64,000 nt of DNA from Ensifer adhaerens (lineage in GTDB: Bacteria; Pseudomonadota; Alphaproteobacteria; Rhizobiales; Rhizobiaceae). A program made the position numbers and the translations under genes. Below the pieces are notes generated by a model. The model made no database searches and had not been told where the DNA came from. It saw only the letters and a list, made by a program, of their open reading frames with translations. Below are positions 18,439 through 28,346 of this stretch, piece after piece; positions within the stretch are counted from its first letter, which is position 1; each line of letters starts with the position of its first letter. The DNA lies in NCBI RefSeq assembly GCF_020035535.1, contig NZ_CP083350.1:558001-622000 (forward strand), in the 5' to 3' direction.

Positions 18439-19323
18439 TCAGCCTTTGACTCCCCCGGAGGAGATCCCTTCAATGAAGTACCGTTGCGCAGCGAAGAAGA
18501 CGACCAATGCGGGGGTGATCGTCAGCACCGACATTGCGAGAATGCGGTTCCATTCGAAGGCTTCGGTCGTGTCGATGGAAAGTTTGAGCGCGAGGCTCAC
18601 CGGATATTTGTCAACCGACGACAGGTAGATCAGCGGCCCGAGGAAGTCATTCATGGTCCACATGAACTGGAACAGGCAGACGGAGATCAGCGCCGGCGCG
18701 AGCATGGGGACGACGATGTAGACCAGCGTCTGGAGGCTATTGGCGCCGTCGACACGAGCCGCCTCTTCCATATCCGCCGGAAGCGAGCGCAGGAACTGCA
18801 CCAGCATGAAGACGAAGAAGGCATCGCCCGCGAAGGCCGAGGGCACCCAGAGCGGCAGGAACGTGTCGAGCCAGCCGAGATCGCGAAAGAGAATGTACTG
18901 CGGAATACGGGTGACGACATTTGGCAGAAGCAGGATGGCGATGACCGAACCGAAGAGGATCTTCTTCAGAGGAAAGTCGAACCGTGCGAAGGCATAGGCC
19001 GCCATCGTGCAGGAGATCGCCGTACCGATCACCTTCGGCAGGATGATCAGGAAGGAATTCCAGAAGAACCGGCCGAAGGTATAGGGCGTCGACGTCTGCC
19101 AGCCCTTTATGTAGCCGTCAGCGGTCGGACTTGTCGGCATGAAGCCGGCGCCGGAAAAGATCTCCGAATTCGTCTTGAAACTCGCGCCAACCAGCCAGAT
19201 CAGCGGGTAGAGCATGACGAACCCAACGGAAAACAGCAGCACACAGCGAACGGTCGTTGACATCAGGCGGAGCCTTGCCCTGCGGGAGGCCAGGCGATCG
19301 TTGAGAACATGAAGATCGGTCAT
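18439..19323 (-). CDS. ABC sugar permease, MalG-like (TogN-like)
   Basis: The 294-aa protein has six predicted transmembrane helices. The EAA loop is EEAARVDGANSLQTLVYIVVPMLAPAL, the docking site for the ATPase. It lies 4 bases after the partner permease and just upstream of the ATPase gene. Together these form the inner-membrane channel for pectin-derived oligosaccharides, inferred from context. Confidence 0.9.
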   Translation of the reverse strand: MTDLHVLNDRLASRRARLRLMSTTVRCVLLFSVGFVMLYPLIWLVGASFKTNSEIFSGAGFMPTSPTADGYIKGWQTSTPYTFGRFFWNSFLIILPKVIGTAISCTMAAYAFARFDFPLKKILFGSVIAILLLPNVVTRIPQYILFRDLGWLDTFLPLWVPSAFAGDAFFVFMLVQFLRSLPADMEEAARVDGANSLQTLVYIVVPMLAPALISVCLFQFMWTMNDFLGPLIYLSSVDKYPVSLALKLSIDTTEAFEWNRILAMSVLTITPALVVFFAAQRYFIEGISSGGVKG

Positions 19324-19327
19324 CTCG

Positions 19328-20209
19328 TCAGCTCCTCTTGTCGCCGGCGTAGTAGACCCACTTCTTCGAAGACCAGAAGGCGACGAGGGTCAGCACCGTG
19401 ATGATGGTGAAGAGCACCCAGGCGATGGACGAGGCGTAGCCCATGTTGAACTTCTTGAAGGCCTCATCATAAATGTAGAGCGGCAGCAGATACGTCGCCT
19501 TGAGTGGACCGCCCTGGGTGATGATGTAGGGCCCGTTGAACTCCTGGAATGCCTGAACCATCTGCATGATCAGGTTGAAGAAAATGACGGGCGTCAGCAG
19601 AGGCAGGGTGATCCAGAAGAAGGCGCGCACCTTGCCAGCGCCGTCGATCGCCGCCGCTTCATATAGCGACTTGTCGATCGATTGCAGGGCCGCGAGGAAG
19701 ATCACCATAGCCGAGCCGAACTGCCAGCAGCGCAGCAGCGTGATCGTGAAGAGCGCGTTCACGGGATCGCCGAACCAGTCGACCGGCGCGAGACCGAGGG
19801 TCGCCAGCGCCATGTTCGCAAGGCCCTCCGAGGCGAAGACATAACGCCACAGCACGGCGATCGCGATCGAGCCTCCAAGGATCGAAGGCACGTAGAACGC
19901 CGTTCGGAACAGGCCGATAAACTTCAACCTGTGATTTAGAATGCCAGCAATGAAGAGTGCGAAGGCAAGCTTCAGGGGCACGGTGATGAAGACGTAAAGC
20001 AGCGTTACGTTCAACGACTTGATGAAGGTGCGGTCGCGGGTAAAAAGCCGCTCATAATTGGCGAGGCCTGTCCAGCGCGGTTCGCTCATCAGGTCATAGC
20101 TCGTGAAGCTCAGATAGAACGACCCGATGAACGGAATGGCGGTGAAGATCAAAAGCCCAATGATATAGGGCGCCAGATAGCCGAGCCCCAAGAGACGATG
20201 CCCTTTCAT
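19328..20209 (-). CDS. ABC sugar permease, MalF-like (TogM-like)
   Basis: The 293-aa protein has six predicted membrane helices starting with LGLGYLAPYIIGLLIF and an EAA loop (YEAAAIDGAGKVRAFFWITLPLLTPV). The ATG at 20209 is chosen because GGGAGGGG lies about 6 bases upstream on the minus strand. It is the first gene of the importer-hydrolase operon and is divergent from the AraC-type regulator at 20423. The spacer between them has a weak match to the hexuronate-locus operator motif (20255-20265). Confidence 0.88.
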   Translation of the reverse strand: MKGHRLLGLGYLAPYIIGLLIFTAIPFIGSFYLSFTSYDLMSEPRWTGLANYERLFTRDRTFIKSLNVTLLYVFITVPLKLAFALFIAGILNHRLKFIGLFRTAFYVPSILGGSIAIAVLWRYVFASEGLANMALATLGLAPVDWFGDPVNALFTITLLRCWQFGSAMVIFLAALQSIDKSLYEAAAIDGAGKVRAFFWITLPLLTPVIFFNLIMQMVQAFQEFNGPYIITQGGPLKATYLLPLYIYDEAFKKFNMGYASSIAWVLFTIITVLTLVAFWSSKKWVYYAGDKRS

Positions 20210-20422
20210 GGCGCCCCTCCCGGGCAGCACTGAAGTGCGACCTTGTTAGATACGGTTTCGTACAAATTACGCTCCCGGACCGGCGCAGATAGACGAAGGC
20301 TCTCGCCTCCCCATCTTCTGCGAACCGGTCTCCTCCCTGTTCGATGCGGTGCGCGCATGCATTTCTGCCATGACAGTCACGCATTTTTGCCACAGAATGA
20401 ATTCACAAAGGCGAGGAAAAAG

Positions 20423-21346
20423 ATGGACGAAATTGAAGGTGGAATTCTCTCCGCAATACCGCCGGCCGCGCTGACGCTCAATCTCACCCGAGCAGCTATC
20501 CGGATGGAGCATTCGCAGACCTGGCGCATAGACAAGTCGAACCCGGTCGATGACCTCGTTATCTGCCTTGAGGGGCGCGGCCACTACCTGGTCGATGGCG
20601 AGCCGCGCGTGATGGAACCGGGCGATGCGATGCTGATTTCGCGCGGCCAGCGCTTCATCGGATGGAATGAGGGGCCAGAGACCTATCTCGGCGTCGCACA
20701 GCATTTCACGCTGGATATTTACGGTCGCCACAACCTGATCGAGCAAATGGATCTGGCGCCGAAATTGAGGCTTGCGCGCTGGGCGTTGCTTGAGCCGCTG
20801 GCGCGCCACTACCGTCAGAGCGCACCGCCCTCCTCCGTGACGCTCGGGCAGCACCACCTGTTCATGGTCCTGCTCATCGCCTTCATCGAGGATGCGTTCA
20901 TCGGTTGGCGAGACCATGCCACCTATCAGCCCGAAGGAGCAGACGCGATCGACCTCGCTGTCATGAAGGCGGCCACGATGATTTCCGCCAATCCGCTCGA
21001 CCCGGACATTGCGACCAAGGCGGTCGAGACATCGCCCTACAATCGGGACTATTTCCTGCGGGAGTTCCAGAAAAGGGTGACGCGTACACCGCGCAAATAC
21101 CAGGAACTGAAACGCATGGAACGGGCCATGCATTTCCTTGAAGCAGGGCTTTCGGTTTCTTCTGCAGCCGCAGAGGTCGGCTATGCCGACCCCTACTACT
21201 TCTCCCGCATGTTCAAACGAACTCTGGGCATCAGCCCCCGCGATCACATGAAAAGAGTTCGCCAGAGCCGGGACGGTGAGCTCATGCACCTCGATGAGCC
21301 CGAGCAGGCACTGGCACTGGCGGAGGGGCTCCCAGCAACAGGCTAG
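20423..21346 (+). CDS. AraC-family transcriptional regulator
   Basis: The 307-aa protein has an N-terminal cupin-like sensor (residues ~30-120, with RGHYLVDGEPRVMEPGDAMLI) and two C-terminal HTH motifs. The second is clear in SVSSAAAEVGYADPYYFSRMFKRTLGISPRDH. The start at 20423 has GCGAGGAAAAAG directly upstream; an in-frame extension to 20243 would run into the promoter region. Being divergent from the togMNAB-like operon, it is its probable activator in response to a pectin breakdown product. Confidence 0.85.
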   Translation: MDEIEGGILSAIPPAALTLNLTRAAIRMEHSQTWRIDKSNPVDDLVICLEGRGHYLVDGEPRVMEPGDAMLISRGQRFIGWNEGPETYLGVAQHFTLDIYGRHNLIEQMDLAPKLRLARWALLEPLARHYRQSAPPSSVTLGQHHLFMVLLIAFIEDAFIGWRDHATYQPEGADAIDLAVMKAATMISANPLDPDIATKAVETSPYNRDYFLREFQKRVTRTPRKYQELKRMERAMHFLEAGLSVSSAAAEVGYADPYYFSRMFKRTLGISPRDHMKRVRQSRDGELMHLDEPEQALALAEGLPATG

Positions 21347-21361
21347 GATCAGGCTCGGCCC

Positions 21362-21394
21362 CCGGCAGGCACAATGGAGAGCAATGCCTGCCGG
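21362..21394. terminator. Stem-loop between convergent araC-like and kdgD genes
   Basis: A perfect 10-bp inverted repeat CCGGCAGGCA / TGCCTGCCGG with a 13-base loop lies in the 77-base spacer between the two convergent stop codons. No U-tract is present; it may act as a terminator on either strand. Confidence 0.5.
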
Positions 21395-21423
21395 AGGGTC
21401 CGCAATCCGCATGCGCCCCGCGC

Positions 21424-22347
<924 letters not shown>

Positions 22348-22395
22348 CTATGAATGATGATCTGTATTAAGCGAGATATTAGACTCATGTCAACA

Positions 22396-22422
22396 GTCAT
22401 CATACAAGTCATAATACAAGTC
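22396..22422 (-). promoter_or_regulatory. Tandem operator-like repeats upstream of kdgD
   Basis: On the minus strand TTGTATTATGAC and TTGTATGATGAC lie head to tail with a 12-base period, about 60 bases upstream of the kdgD start. The same motif, with small changes, precedes the other hexuronate genes in this window, so this is a candidate site for the FCD GntR regulator at 26051. Confidence 0.6.
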
Positions 22423-22427
22423 GGCGC

Positions 22428-23171
22428 TCAACGCGCCAACCACCCGCCATCGACGTTCAATACGGCGCCATGAATGTAGCTCGCCGCTGCCGAAGACAAA
22501 AAGACGGCCGCGCCGGCAATGTCCTCGGATCGACCCCAGCGGCCGGCGGGAATCCGCTCGAGGATCGCCTTGCTGCGCTCAGCATCGGCCCTCAGCGCCT
22601 CGGTGTTGTTGGTCTCGATGTAACCGGGCGCGACAGCATTGACGTTGATGCCCTTGGCCGCCCACTCATTGGCAAGAAGCTTCGTGATGCCCACCACGCC
22701 ATGCTTGGCGGCGGTATAGGACGGAACGCGGATCCCCCCCTGGAAGGAGAGCAGCGAGGCGATGTTGACCACCTTGCCGGGGGCGCCCTTCAGGAGCAGC
22801 TCCCTGGCGAAGGCTTGCGTCGTGAAGAACAGCGCCTTCAGGTTCACATCCATCACCGCATCCCAGTCGGCTTCGGAAAATTCGACCGCGTCCGCGCGAC
22901 GGATGATACCGGCATTGTTGACGAGAATGTCGAACCCGGCACCGGCAAAGACCCCGGCCGCCGCCATGGGATCGGCGAAATCGAGTGCCAGCGCGCTCGC
23001 CTTCCCCCCCGCAGTCTTAATCAGTGCGAGCGTTTCGTCGGGCATCCTGCGAGCGGCACAGACGACCTCGGCGCCGGCTTGCGCCAGACCGACAGCAATG
23101 GCCTGACCGAGCCCGGTGTTGGACCCCGTGACAAGAGCCCTATGCCCTTCAAGAGAAAAGAGATTTTTCAT
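22428..23171 (-). CDS. kduD: 2-dehydro-3-deoxy-D-gluconate 5-dehydrogenase (KduD), SDR family
   Basis: The 247-aa classical SDR has the cofactor motif TGSNTGLGQAIA, NNAG, the catalytic Ser in VNIASLLSFQGG and YTAAK. Together with KduI it converts the 5-keto-4-deoxyuronate from unsaturated galacturonate into 2-keto-3-deoxygluconate. The ATG overlaps the kduI stop by 4 bases (ATGA), supporting translational coupling. Family-typical LLSFQGGI(R/L)VPSYTA is present. Confidence 0.92.
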   Translation of the reverse strand: MKNLFSLEGHRALVTGSNTGLGQAIAVGLAQAGAEVVCAARRMPDETLALIKTAGGKASALALDFADPMAAAGVFAGAGFDILVNNAGIIRRADAVEFSEADWDAVMDVNLKALFFTTQAFARELLLKGAPGKVVNIASLLSFQGGIRVPSYTAAKHGVVGITKLLANEWAAKGINVNAVAPGYIETNNTEALRADAERSKAILERIPAGRWGRSEDIAGAAVFLSSAAASYIHGAVLNVDGGWLAR

Positions 23172-23992
23172 CGCAGATCCGCCGGTTGAATGAAATCCAT
23201 GTCCGTGTAGTCGACATTGTCGCCGGCCATCGCCCAAATGAACGTATAGGAGCCGATCCCCGCGCCCGAATGGATGGACCACGGCGGCGAGATGGCGCCT
23301 TGCTCGTTGGCGATGAAGAGATGCCTCGTCTCCTGCGGCTCGCCCATGAGGTGGAGCACCCGAGATTTCTCGTCCATGCCGAAATAGAGATAGGCCTCCA
23401 TTCGGCGATCATGCACGTGGGAGGGGATCGTATTCCAAACGGACCCGTCTTCGAGCGTCGTGTAGCCGAGCACGAGTTGGCAGCTTTCCATCACGAGCGG
23501 GTGGATGAACTGATTGATGGTACGCTTGTTTGAGGTCTCGACCGCACCAAGCTTGACCTCCTTGCTTTCGGCGAACGTCACGAGCCGTGCCGGCAGGCTG
23601 CGGTGCGCCGGACTAGACACGATGTAGAACCGCCCGCCCCCGGCAAACGTCACTGCGCCAGAGCCTGCCCCGAGATAGAGCACATCGCCACGGTTGAGCA
23701 TGTAGGTCTCGTTGCCAGCCGTCACTGTGCCGACATCACCGATGTTCACGATGCCCATTTCGCGCCGGTCGAGGAAGGACGGTGTCTTTGTTTCCTCGAC
23801 TCGATCGAGCGTGAGCGCCGCACCGTCGGGAACGGCGCCGCCCATAACGAAGCGGTCATAGTGCGTGTAGATCAACCGGATCTCGCCGGGACGGAACATA
23901 TCCTGCGCCAGGAAATGTCTGCGCAGCCCCTCCGTATCGAGCGCTCGCGCGTAGTCCGGATTGACGGCCTGCCTGGTTTCAACGGTTAGCAT
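23168..23992 (-). CDS. kduI: 5-dehydro-4-deoxy-D-glucuronate isomerase (KduI)
   Basis: The 274-aa cupin-type isomerase keeps the KduI metal-site motifs PSHVHDRRMEAYLYF and PPWSIHSGAG, plus RRTINQFIHP-like and MGGAVPDGA segments. It converts 5-keto-4-deoxyuronate to 2,5-diketo-3-deoxygluconate in the cytoplasm. The start at 23992 is fixed by CAAGGAGGATCG just upstream. It is first gene of the kduI-kduD operon, divergent from the aldehyde dehydrogenase gene. Confidence 0.94.
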   Translation of the reverse strand: MLTVETRQAVNPDYARALDTEGLRRHFLAQDMFRPGEIRLIYTHYDRFVMGGAVPDGAALTLDRVEETKTPSFLDRREMGIVNIGDVGTVTAGNETYMLNRGDVLYLGAGSGAVTFAGGGRFYIVSSPAHRSLPARLVTFAESKEVKLGAVETSNKRTINQFIHPLVMESCQLVLGYTTLEDGSVWNTIPSHVHDRRMEAYLYFGMDEKSRVLHLMGEPQETRHLFIANEQGAISPPWSIHSGAGIGSYTFIWAMAGDNVDYTDMDFIQPADLR

Positions 23993-24020
23993 TCGATCCT
24001 CCTTGAGGTATTGCGGACAA

Positions 24021-24058
24021 GACATAATATATGTTAGTTCCTATTGTATGATAAGTTG
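24021..24058. promoter_or_regulatory. Operator-like sites between kduI and aldehyde dehydrogenase gene
   Basis: TTGTATGATAAG (24045-24056) matches the motif found upstream of kdgD, kdgF and the second importer. An AT-rich imperfect dyad GACATAATATATGTT (24021-24035) lies next to it, closer to kduI. Both sit in the divergent spacer and could control kduI-kduD and possibly the aldehyde dehydrogenase gene. Confidence 0.5.
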
Positions 24059-24284
24059 CTCGAGGTCAAGACCCGAATGAAGCACCCCTGTGATCAGGGC
24101 GCCGCCGGCGCACTCGGTCGTGCGGGCGCGACACTTCGCATCTGGGCGGACTTGGCTGGACAGCGAACGACAACGCTGAGACCTGGCGGGCCGAATCTCG
24201 ACTGGCGCCACCTGCTGCCGACATTTCCATGGCGTGCGCTCAAGGCGGCGCCTTCGCGAACAATCCCATCTTCAAGGAGTGGCA

Positions 24285-25802
24285 ATGACCTTTACCCTTC
24301 ACGGCAAACATCTGGTTGCGTGCGAATGGATCGCGACCGAGCAAACCTTCAGAAGCGAGCCGGCCCATGGCTCCGCTTTCAACTTCTCCGTCGGCACGAC
24401 GGATCTGGTGGATAGAGCGGCAAAGGTCGCCGAGGCGGCCTTCTGGTCCTACGGCTACTCCAGCCGGGAAGAGCGCGCCGCCTTCCTCGAAACCATCGCC
24501 GATGAGATCGAAGCCCGCGCCGCGGCGATCACCGAAATCGGAAGCTCGGAAACCGGCTTGCCAACCGCTCGCCTTGAAGGCGAACGGGGACGAACAAGCG
24601 GCCAACTCCGACTTTTTGCTGTCCATATCCGCAAGGGCGAATATCTCGACAAGCGCCACGATAAGGCGCTGCCGGAGCGAAAGCCCTTGCCGCGGCCCGA
24701 TATCCGGCTGCTGCAGCGGCCGATCGGCCCGGTGGCGGTGTTCGGCGCCTCCAATTTCCCGCTGGCGTTCTCGACGATGGGCGGTGATACCGCATCGGCG
24801 CTTGCCGCCGGTTGCCCGGTCGTCGTGAAGGGCCATTCAGCCCACCCGGGAACGAGCGAAGTGGTTGCCGAGGCGGTAAATGCGGCGATCAGGAAGCATG
24901 GACTTCACCCCGGCGTATTCTCACTTATCCAGGGCGGCCGTCGCGACGTGGGGACAGCTCTCGTGACACACCCGCTCATCAAGGCGGTCGGCTTTACCGG
25001 TTCGCTCGCGGGCGGCCGCGCGCTTTTCGACCTGTGCGCCCAGCGCGCGGAACCGATTCCCTTCTTCGGCGAACTGGGCTCGGTCAACCCGATGTTCATT
25101 CTGCCCGAAGCCAGCAAGGCCCGCGGCGAGGATATTGCCAAGGGTTGGGCAAGTTCGCTGACGACGGGTGCCGGACAATTCTGTACCAATCCGGGCATTG
25201 CGGTGATCGCCTCAGAACGAGCGCCCGCCTTTGCGGAAAGTGCGCGCGCAGCCCTTTCGCAAGTCGGCCCGCAGGTGATGTTGACGGATGGAATTGCCAG
25301 GGCCTATCGCGATGGGCGCGACCGCATCTCTTCAGGGCACGGTGTTCGCGACGTCTTCAGGTCCAGCTGTGATCTGCGCGACGCTACGCCCAACCTCTTC
25401 CTCGTCTCGGCGCAGGACTGGCTCGCCAATCACACGCTGTCGGAAGAAGTGTTCGGCCCGCTCGGCCTTATCGTTACGGTCGAGAACGTTGAAGAGCTGA
25501 TCTCCGTCGCCAGGAGCTTCGAGGGGCAGCTGACCGCAACGCTTCATCTCGACGAAGGCGACACCGATCTTTCGCGCCGGCTGATGCCAATCCTCGAGCG
25601 CAAGGCCGGCCGTCTTCTCGTGAACGGCTTTCCGACGGGCGTCGAAGTCTGCGATGCCATGGTTCATGGCGGGCCCTACCCTGCCTCCACGAACTTCGGC
25701 GCGACTTCGGTCGGGACCATGGCCATCCGCAGGTTTTTGAGGCCCGTATCCTATCAGAATGTCCCTGATGCGCTCCTGCCCTCCGATCTGTCGTCGATCT
25801 GA
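24285..25802 (+). CDS. Alpha-ketoglutaric semialdehyde (2,5-dioxovalerate) dehydrogenase
   Basis: The 505-aa aldehyde dehydrogenase has the motifs of the 2,5-dioxovalerate subgroup: VFGASNFPLAFS, catalytic Glu in FFGELGSVNP and nucleophilic Cys in GAGQFCTNPG. It oxidises alpha-ketoglutaric semialdehyde to 2-oxoglutarate, using the KdgD product. AAGGAG precedes the ATG at 24285. It lies between kduI and the GntR regulator, and completes the oxidative hexuronate route into the TCA cycle. Confidence 0.88.
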   Translation: MTFTLHGKHLVACEWIATEQTFRSEPAHGSAFNFSVGTTDLVDRAAKVAEAAFWSYGYSSREERAAFLETIADEIEARAAAITEIGSSETGLPTARLEGERGRTSGQLRLFAVHIRKGEYLDKRHDKALPERKPLPRPDIRLLQRPIGPVAVFGASNFPLAFSTMGGDTASALAAGCPVVVKGHSAHPGTSEVVAEAVNAAIRKHGLHPGVFSLIQGGRRDVGTALVTHPLIKAVGFTGSLAGGRALFDLCAQRAEPIPFFGELGSVNPMFILPEASKARGEDIAKGWASSLTTGAGQFCTNPGIAVIASERAPAFAESARAALSQVGPQVMLTDGIARAYRDGRDRISSGHGVRDVFRSSCDLRDATPNLFLVSAQDWLANHTLSEEVFGPLGLIVTVENVEELISVARSFEGQLTATLHLDEGDTDLSRRLMPILERKAGRLLVNGFPTGVEVCDAMVHGGPYPASTNFGATSVGTMAIRRFLRPVSYQNVPDALLPSDLSSI

Positions 25803-26050
25803 GGACCGCTCGCCAGCCTTTTTTGACGATTCCGGGATGGGGCGGCAGCGCCGTCACATCCCGGATTCCGCGGCGGCTATCGATGCAAACGAGGCTAGAC
25901 GCGATGGAACCGAACCCAGAATGAAGAAACGGTGCGCGGCCGTGCGCGATGAAGTGAAGACGGCAGGACACGCTGTCGTTCGATGCTGCGAAGCCTGCGC
26001 CAGCGCAGGTTGAGAGCGCCGCCCTTGCATTCGAACAGATAACGGCTAAC

Positions 26051-26824
26051 ATGCCAGACAGGTTTAAGCATGTTGGGGCAGAGATGGAAGCCGTTAACAA
26101 TATGGAGCGTGGCACGTCGCTTGCGGCGAAAATCAGCGCCGCACTGCGTCGCGATCTGGCGGAAGGCGTGTTCCGCCCCGGCGACAGGCTTCCGAGCGAA
26201 AGCGCTCTGACGCGCGAGTATTCCGTCAGCCGTACCGTCGTGCGGGAAGCGATCGCTATCCTTCGTGCGGACGGCCTGGTCGAAGCGCGCAAGGGCGCGG
26301 GCATCTTTGCCCTTGAGACAAAGCCGGAAAAGAACCAGCCTTTCAACGATTTGAAGACGGAGCGGATTTCGTCTGTCATCGAACTTCTCGAACTTCGGAC
26401 GGTCTTTGAGGTCGAATCGGCGGGGCTGGCGGCCGCACGCCGTTCTCCCGCCCAGATCGAGACGATCCTGGAAGCCCATCATCGTGTCGGCGAGTGCCTG
26501 GCAACCGGCAGTCCCACGCGCGATGCGGATTTCGAGCTTCACCTGGCAATTGCAGAAGCCACGCAAAACCGCCGCTTTCCGGAGTTTCTCCAACTGATCC
26601 GCACCGGAATCATTCCGCGCGGCGAGCTTCAGGGCTCTGCGCCGGGCTCACGCCCGAAGGACTATAACCTCCACCTTCAGGAGGAGCATGGTCAGATTGT
26701 CGAGGCGATCATCGAGGGCAATGCCGAAGCGGCGCGCGAGCGCATGCGCGCTCATCTGAGGGGAAGCCTTGAGCGATACAACGCACTCTTGCGTTCCCGC
26801 ACCATGACGCCCGATGCGATTTAA
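26051..26824 (+). CDS. GntR-family regulator with FCD domain, probable hexuronate regulator
   Basis: The protein is about 257 aa. The winged HTH is near residues 25-90 (RPGDRLPSESALTREYSVSRTVVREAIAILRADGLVEARKGAGIFAL). The C-terminal FCD ligand domain has metal-site residues in DADFELHLAIAEATQN and LQEEHGQIVEAI. It sits between the aldehyde dehydrogenase and kdgF and is the obvious candidate for binding the shared YTGTATGAYRAC-type motif. Starts at 26084 or 26102 are possible alternatives; ribosome-binding signals are weak for all. Confidence 0.88.
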   Translation: MPDRFKHVGAEMEAVNNMERGTSLAAKISAALRRDLAEGVFRPGDRLPSESALTREYSVSRTVVREAIAILRADGLVEARKGAGIFALETKPEKNQPFNDLKTERISSVIELLELRTVFEVESAGLAAARRSPAQIETILEAHHRVGECLATGSPTRDADFELHLAIAEATQNRRFPEFLQLIRTGIIPRGELQGSAPGSRPKDYNLHLQEEHGQIVEAIIEGNAEAARERMRAHLRGSLERYNALLRSRTMTPDAI

Positions 26825-26835
26825 CGCACGCCCAT

Positions 26836-26883
26836 AGTTGTCATACAGGAAAAAGAACATGTATGGTGATGTTGTTATACATC
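26836..26883. promoter_or_regulatory. Operator-like cluster upstream of kdgF
   Basis: AGTTGTCATACAGGA (26836-26850) is repeated letter for letter at 27261-27275. Next to it, ATGTAT (26859-26864) and ATACAT (26877-26882) form a dyad around GTTGTTATACATC (26871-26883). All are variants of the same half-site and lie between the GntR stop and the kdgF start, overlapping the probable kdgF promoter. Confidence 0.6.
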
Positions 26884-26898
26884 ATCTGCGAGGTCTGC

Positions 26899-27228
26899 AT
26901 GACTCTTCCCATTTTCCCCACGGTTTCCACCGACACAGGCGTCACCCGCCAGGTCCTTTCGGAATCGTCCGAACTCATGGTCGTCTCATTTCGGTTCGAA
27001 AACGGTGCGAAAGGCAAGCTCCATCGACACCCGCACGTGCAATCGACCTATGTGGCGCGCGGTAAGTTCCGCTTCTTTCGCAATGGCCAGGCCTATGAGC
27101 TGAAGGCTGGCGACAGCCTTGTAATCCCCGGAAACACCGAGCACGGCTGCGAGTGCCTGGAAGAAGGAGAGCTCATCGACTGCTTTACCCCCCGCAGAGA
27201 CGACTTCCTCTCCGTCGGGTCTGCTTGA
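26899..27228 (+). CDS. kdgF: Cupin protein KdgF, unsaturated uronate linearisation
   Basis: The 109-aa single cupin closely follows the KdgF pattern: GAKGKLHRHPHVQSTYVARGKF, KAGDSLVIPGNTEHGCECLE and CFTPRRDDFL, including the metal-binding His residues of motif 1 (H-x-H) and motif 2 (EHG). KdgF converts unsaturated 4,5-galacturonate to the linear 5-keto-4-deoxyuronate used by KduI. The ATG at 26899 has GCGAGG upstream; an earlier in-frame ATG at 26863 falls inside the operator cluster. Confidence 0.88.
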   Translation: MTLPIFPTVSTDTGVTRQVLSESSELMVVSFRFENGAKGKLHRHPHVQSTYVARGKFRFFRNGQAYELKAGDSLVIPGNTEHGCECLEEGELIDCFTPRRDDFLSVGSA

Positions 27229-27260
27229 CACCCAGCATAACCTGTGACAGGTTCGTCGAA

Positions 27261-27275
27261 AGTTGTCATACAGGA
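27261..27275. promoter_or_regulatory. Operator-like site upstream of second importer operon
   Basis: AGTTGTCATACAGGA is identical to the copy upstream of kdgF and lies about 50 bases upstream of the DppB-like permease start, in the 95-base gap after kdgF. It places the importer operon in the same probable GntR regulon as kdgF, kduID and kdgD. Confidence 0.6.
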
Positions 27276-27323
27276 TAGGAGCCTGTAGCGCCTCACCTCA
27301 GGCGACTGACAAACGGAGGAACC

Positions 27324-28346
27324 ATGTCAATTCGTCGCTTACGCTTCCACGGTGTGGCCGGGCAGGTCGGGACCATTGCGGTCACGTTGCTCGGCCTGCT
27401 TCTCCTGACCTTCTTCATCGGCCGCCTCATGCCGGCCGATCCGGTCCGCGCCATCGTCGGAGAGGACGCGACCCGCGAAACCTACGAGCAGGTGTACCAC
27501 TCGCTTGGACTTGATCGTCCGCTCTGGGAACAGTTCGCCTACTATCTTGGTGACGTCTTCACCGGGAACTTCGGAACCTCCATCCGCACGGGCCAGCCGG
27601 TCATTCAGGATATCCTGCACGTGATGCCGGCGACGATCGAGCTTGCGACCTTCGCAATCCTCATCGGCGCAGGGCTCGGTGTTCCGCTCGGGGTGCTTGC
27701 TGCCGTCAACAAGGACCGTTGGCCGGACCATGTGGTGCGCGTCTTCAGCCTGTTCGGGCATTCCATGCCAATCTTCTGGACCGGCATGATCGCGCTGATT
27801 GTCTTTTACGCCTATCTCGGCCTCGTCGGCGGCAGCGGACGAATGGACCAGTTCTACATAGGCCTTGTGGATGAACGGACCGGCTTTCTCCTGATTGACA
27901 GCCTGATTGCCGGCGAAATGGATGTGTTCTGGTCGGCCGTCAACCACATCATCCTGCCGGCGTCGCTGCTTGGCTACTCCTCGTCCGCCTATATCACCCG
28001 CATGACCCGCAGCTTCATGCTGGATCAGCTTGGTCAGGAATATGTCACGACGGCACGTGTCAAAGGCCTTTCTCGCAGCCAGACGATCTGGCAGCACGCC
28101 TTCATCAACATTCGGGTGCAGCTGGTCACCATCATCGCACTTGCCTATGGCTCGCTGCTCGAAGGTGCCGTGCTGATCGAGACAGTCTTCGCGTGGCCGG
28201 GCTTTGGCCAATACCTCACCAACAACCTCATTACCGGCGACATGAACGCCGTCATGACCTGCGTCCTGATCGTCGGCATCATCTTCATCGCGCTCAATCT
28301 TCTGTCCGACGTTCTCTACCGCATCTTCGACCCGAGGACACGCTGA
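27324..28346 (+). CDS. ABC transporter permease, DppB-like (pectin-locus importer)
   Basis: The 340-aa protein has a DppB-type architecture: an N-terminal helix (TIAVTLLGLLLLTFFIGRLMPADPVRAIVG), coupling loop with LDQLGQEYVTTARVKGLSRSQ, and a C-terminus ending YRIFDPRTR. CGGAGG precedes the ATG. First of a four-gene operon (two permeases, two ATPases) that has an operator copy just upstream, so its substrate is probably pectin-derived rather than a peptide. Confidence 0.88.
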   Translation: MSIRRLRFHGVAGQVGTIAVTLLGLLLLTFFIGRLMPADPVRAIVGEDATRETYEQVYHSLGLDRPLWEQFAYYLGDVFTGNFGTSIRTGQPVIQDILHVMPATIELATFAILIGAGLGVPLGVLAAVNKDRWPDHVVRVFSLFGHSMPIFWTGMIALIVFYAYLGLVGGSGRMDQFYIGLVDERTGFLLIDSLIAGEMDVFWSAVNHIILPASLLGYSSSAYITRMTRSFMLDQLGQEYVTTARVKGLSRSQTIWQHAFINIRVQLVTIIALAYGSLLEGAVLIETVFAWPGFGQYLTNNLITGDMNAVMTCVLIVGIIFIALNLLSDVLYRIFDPRTR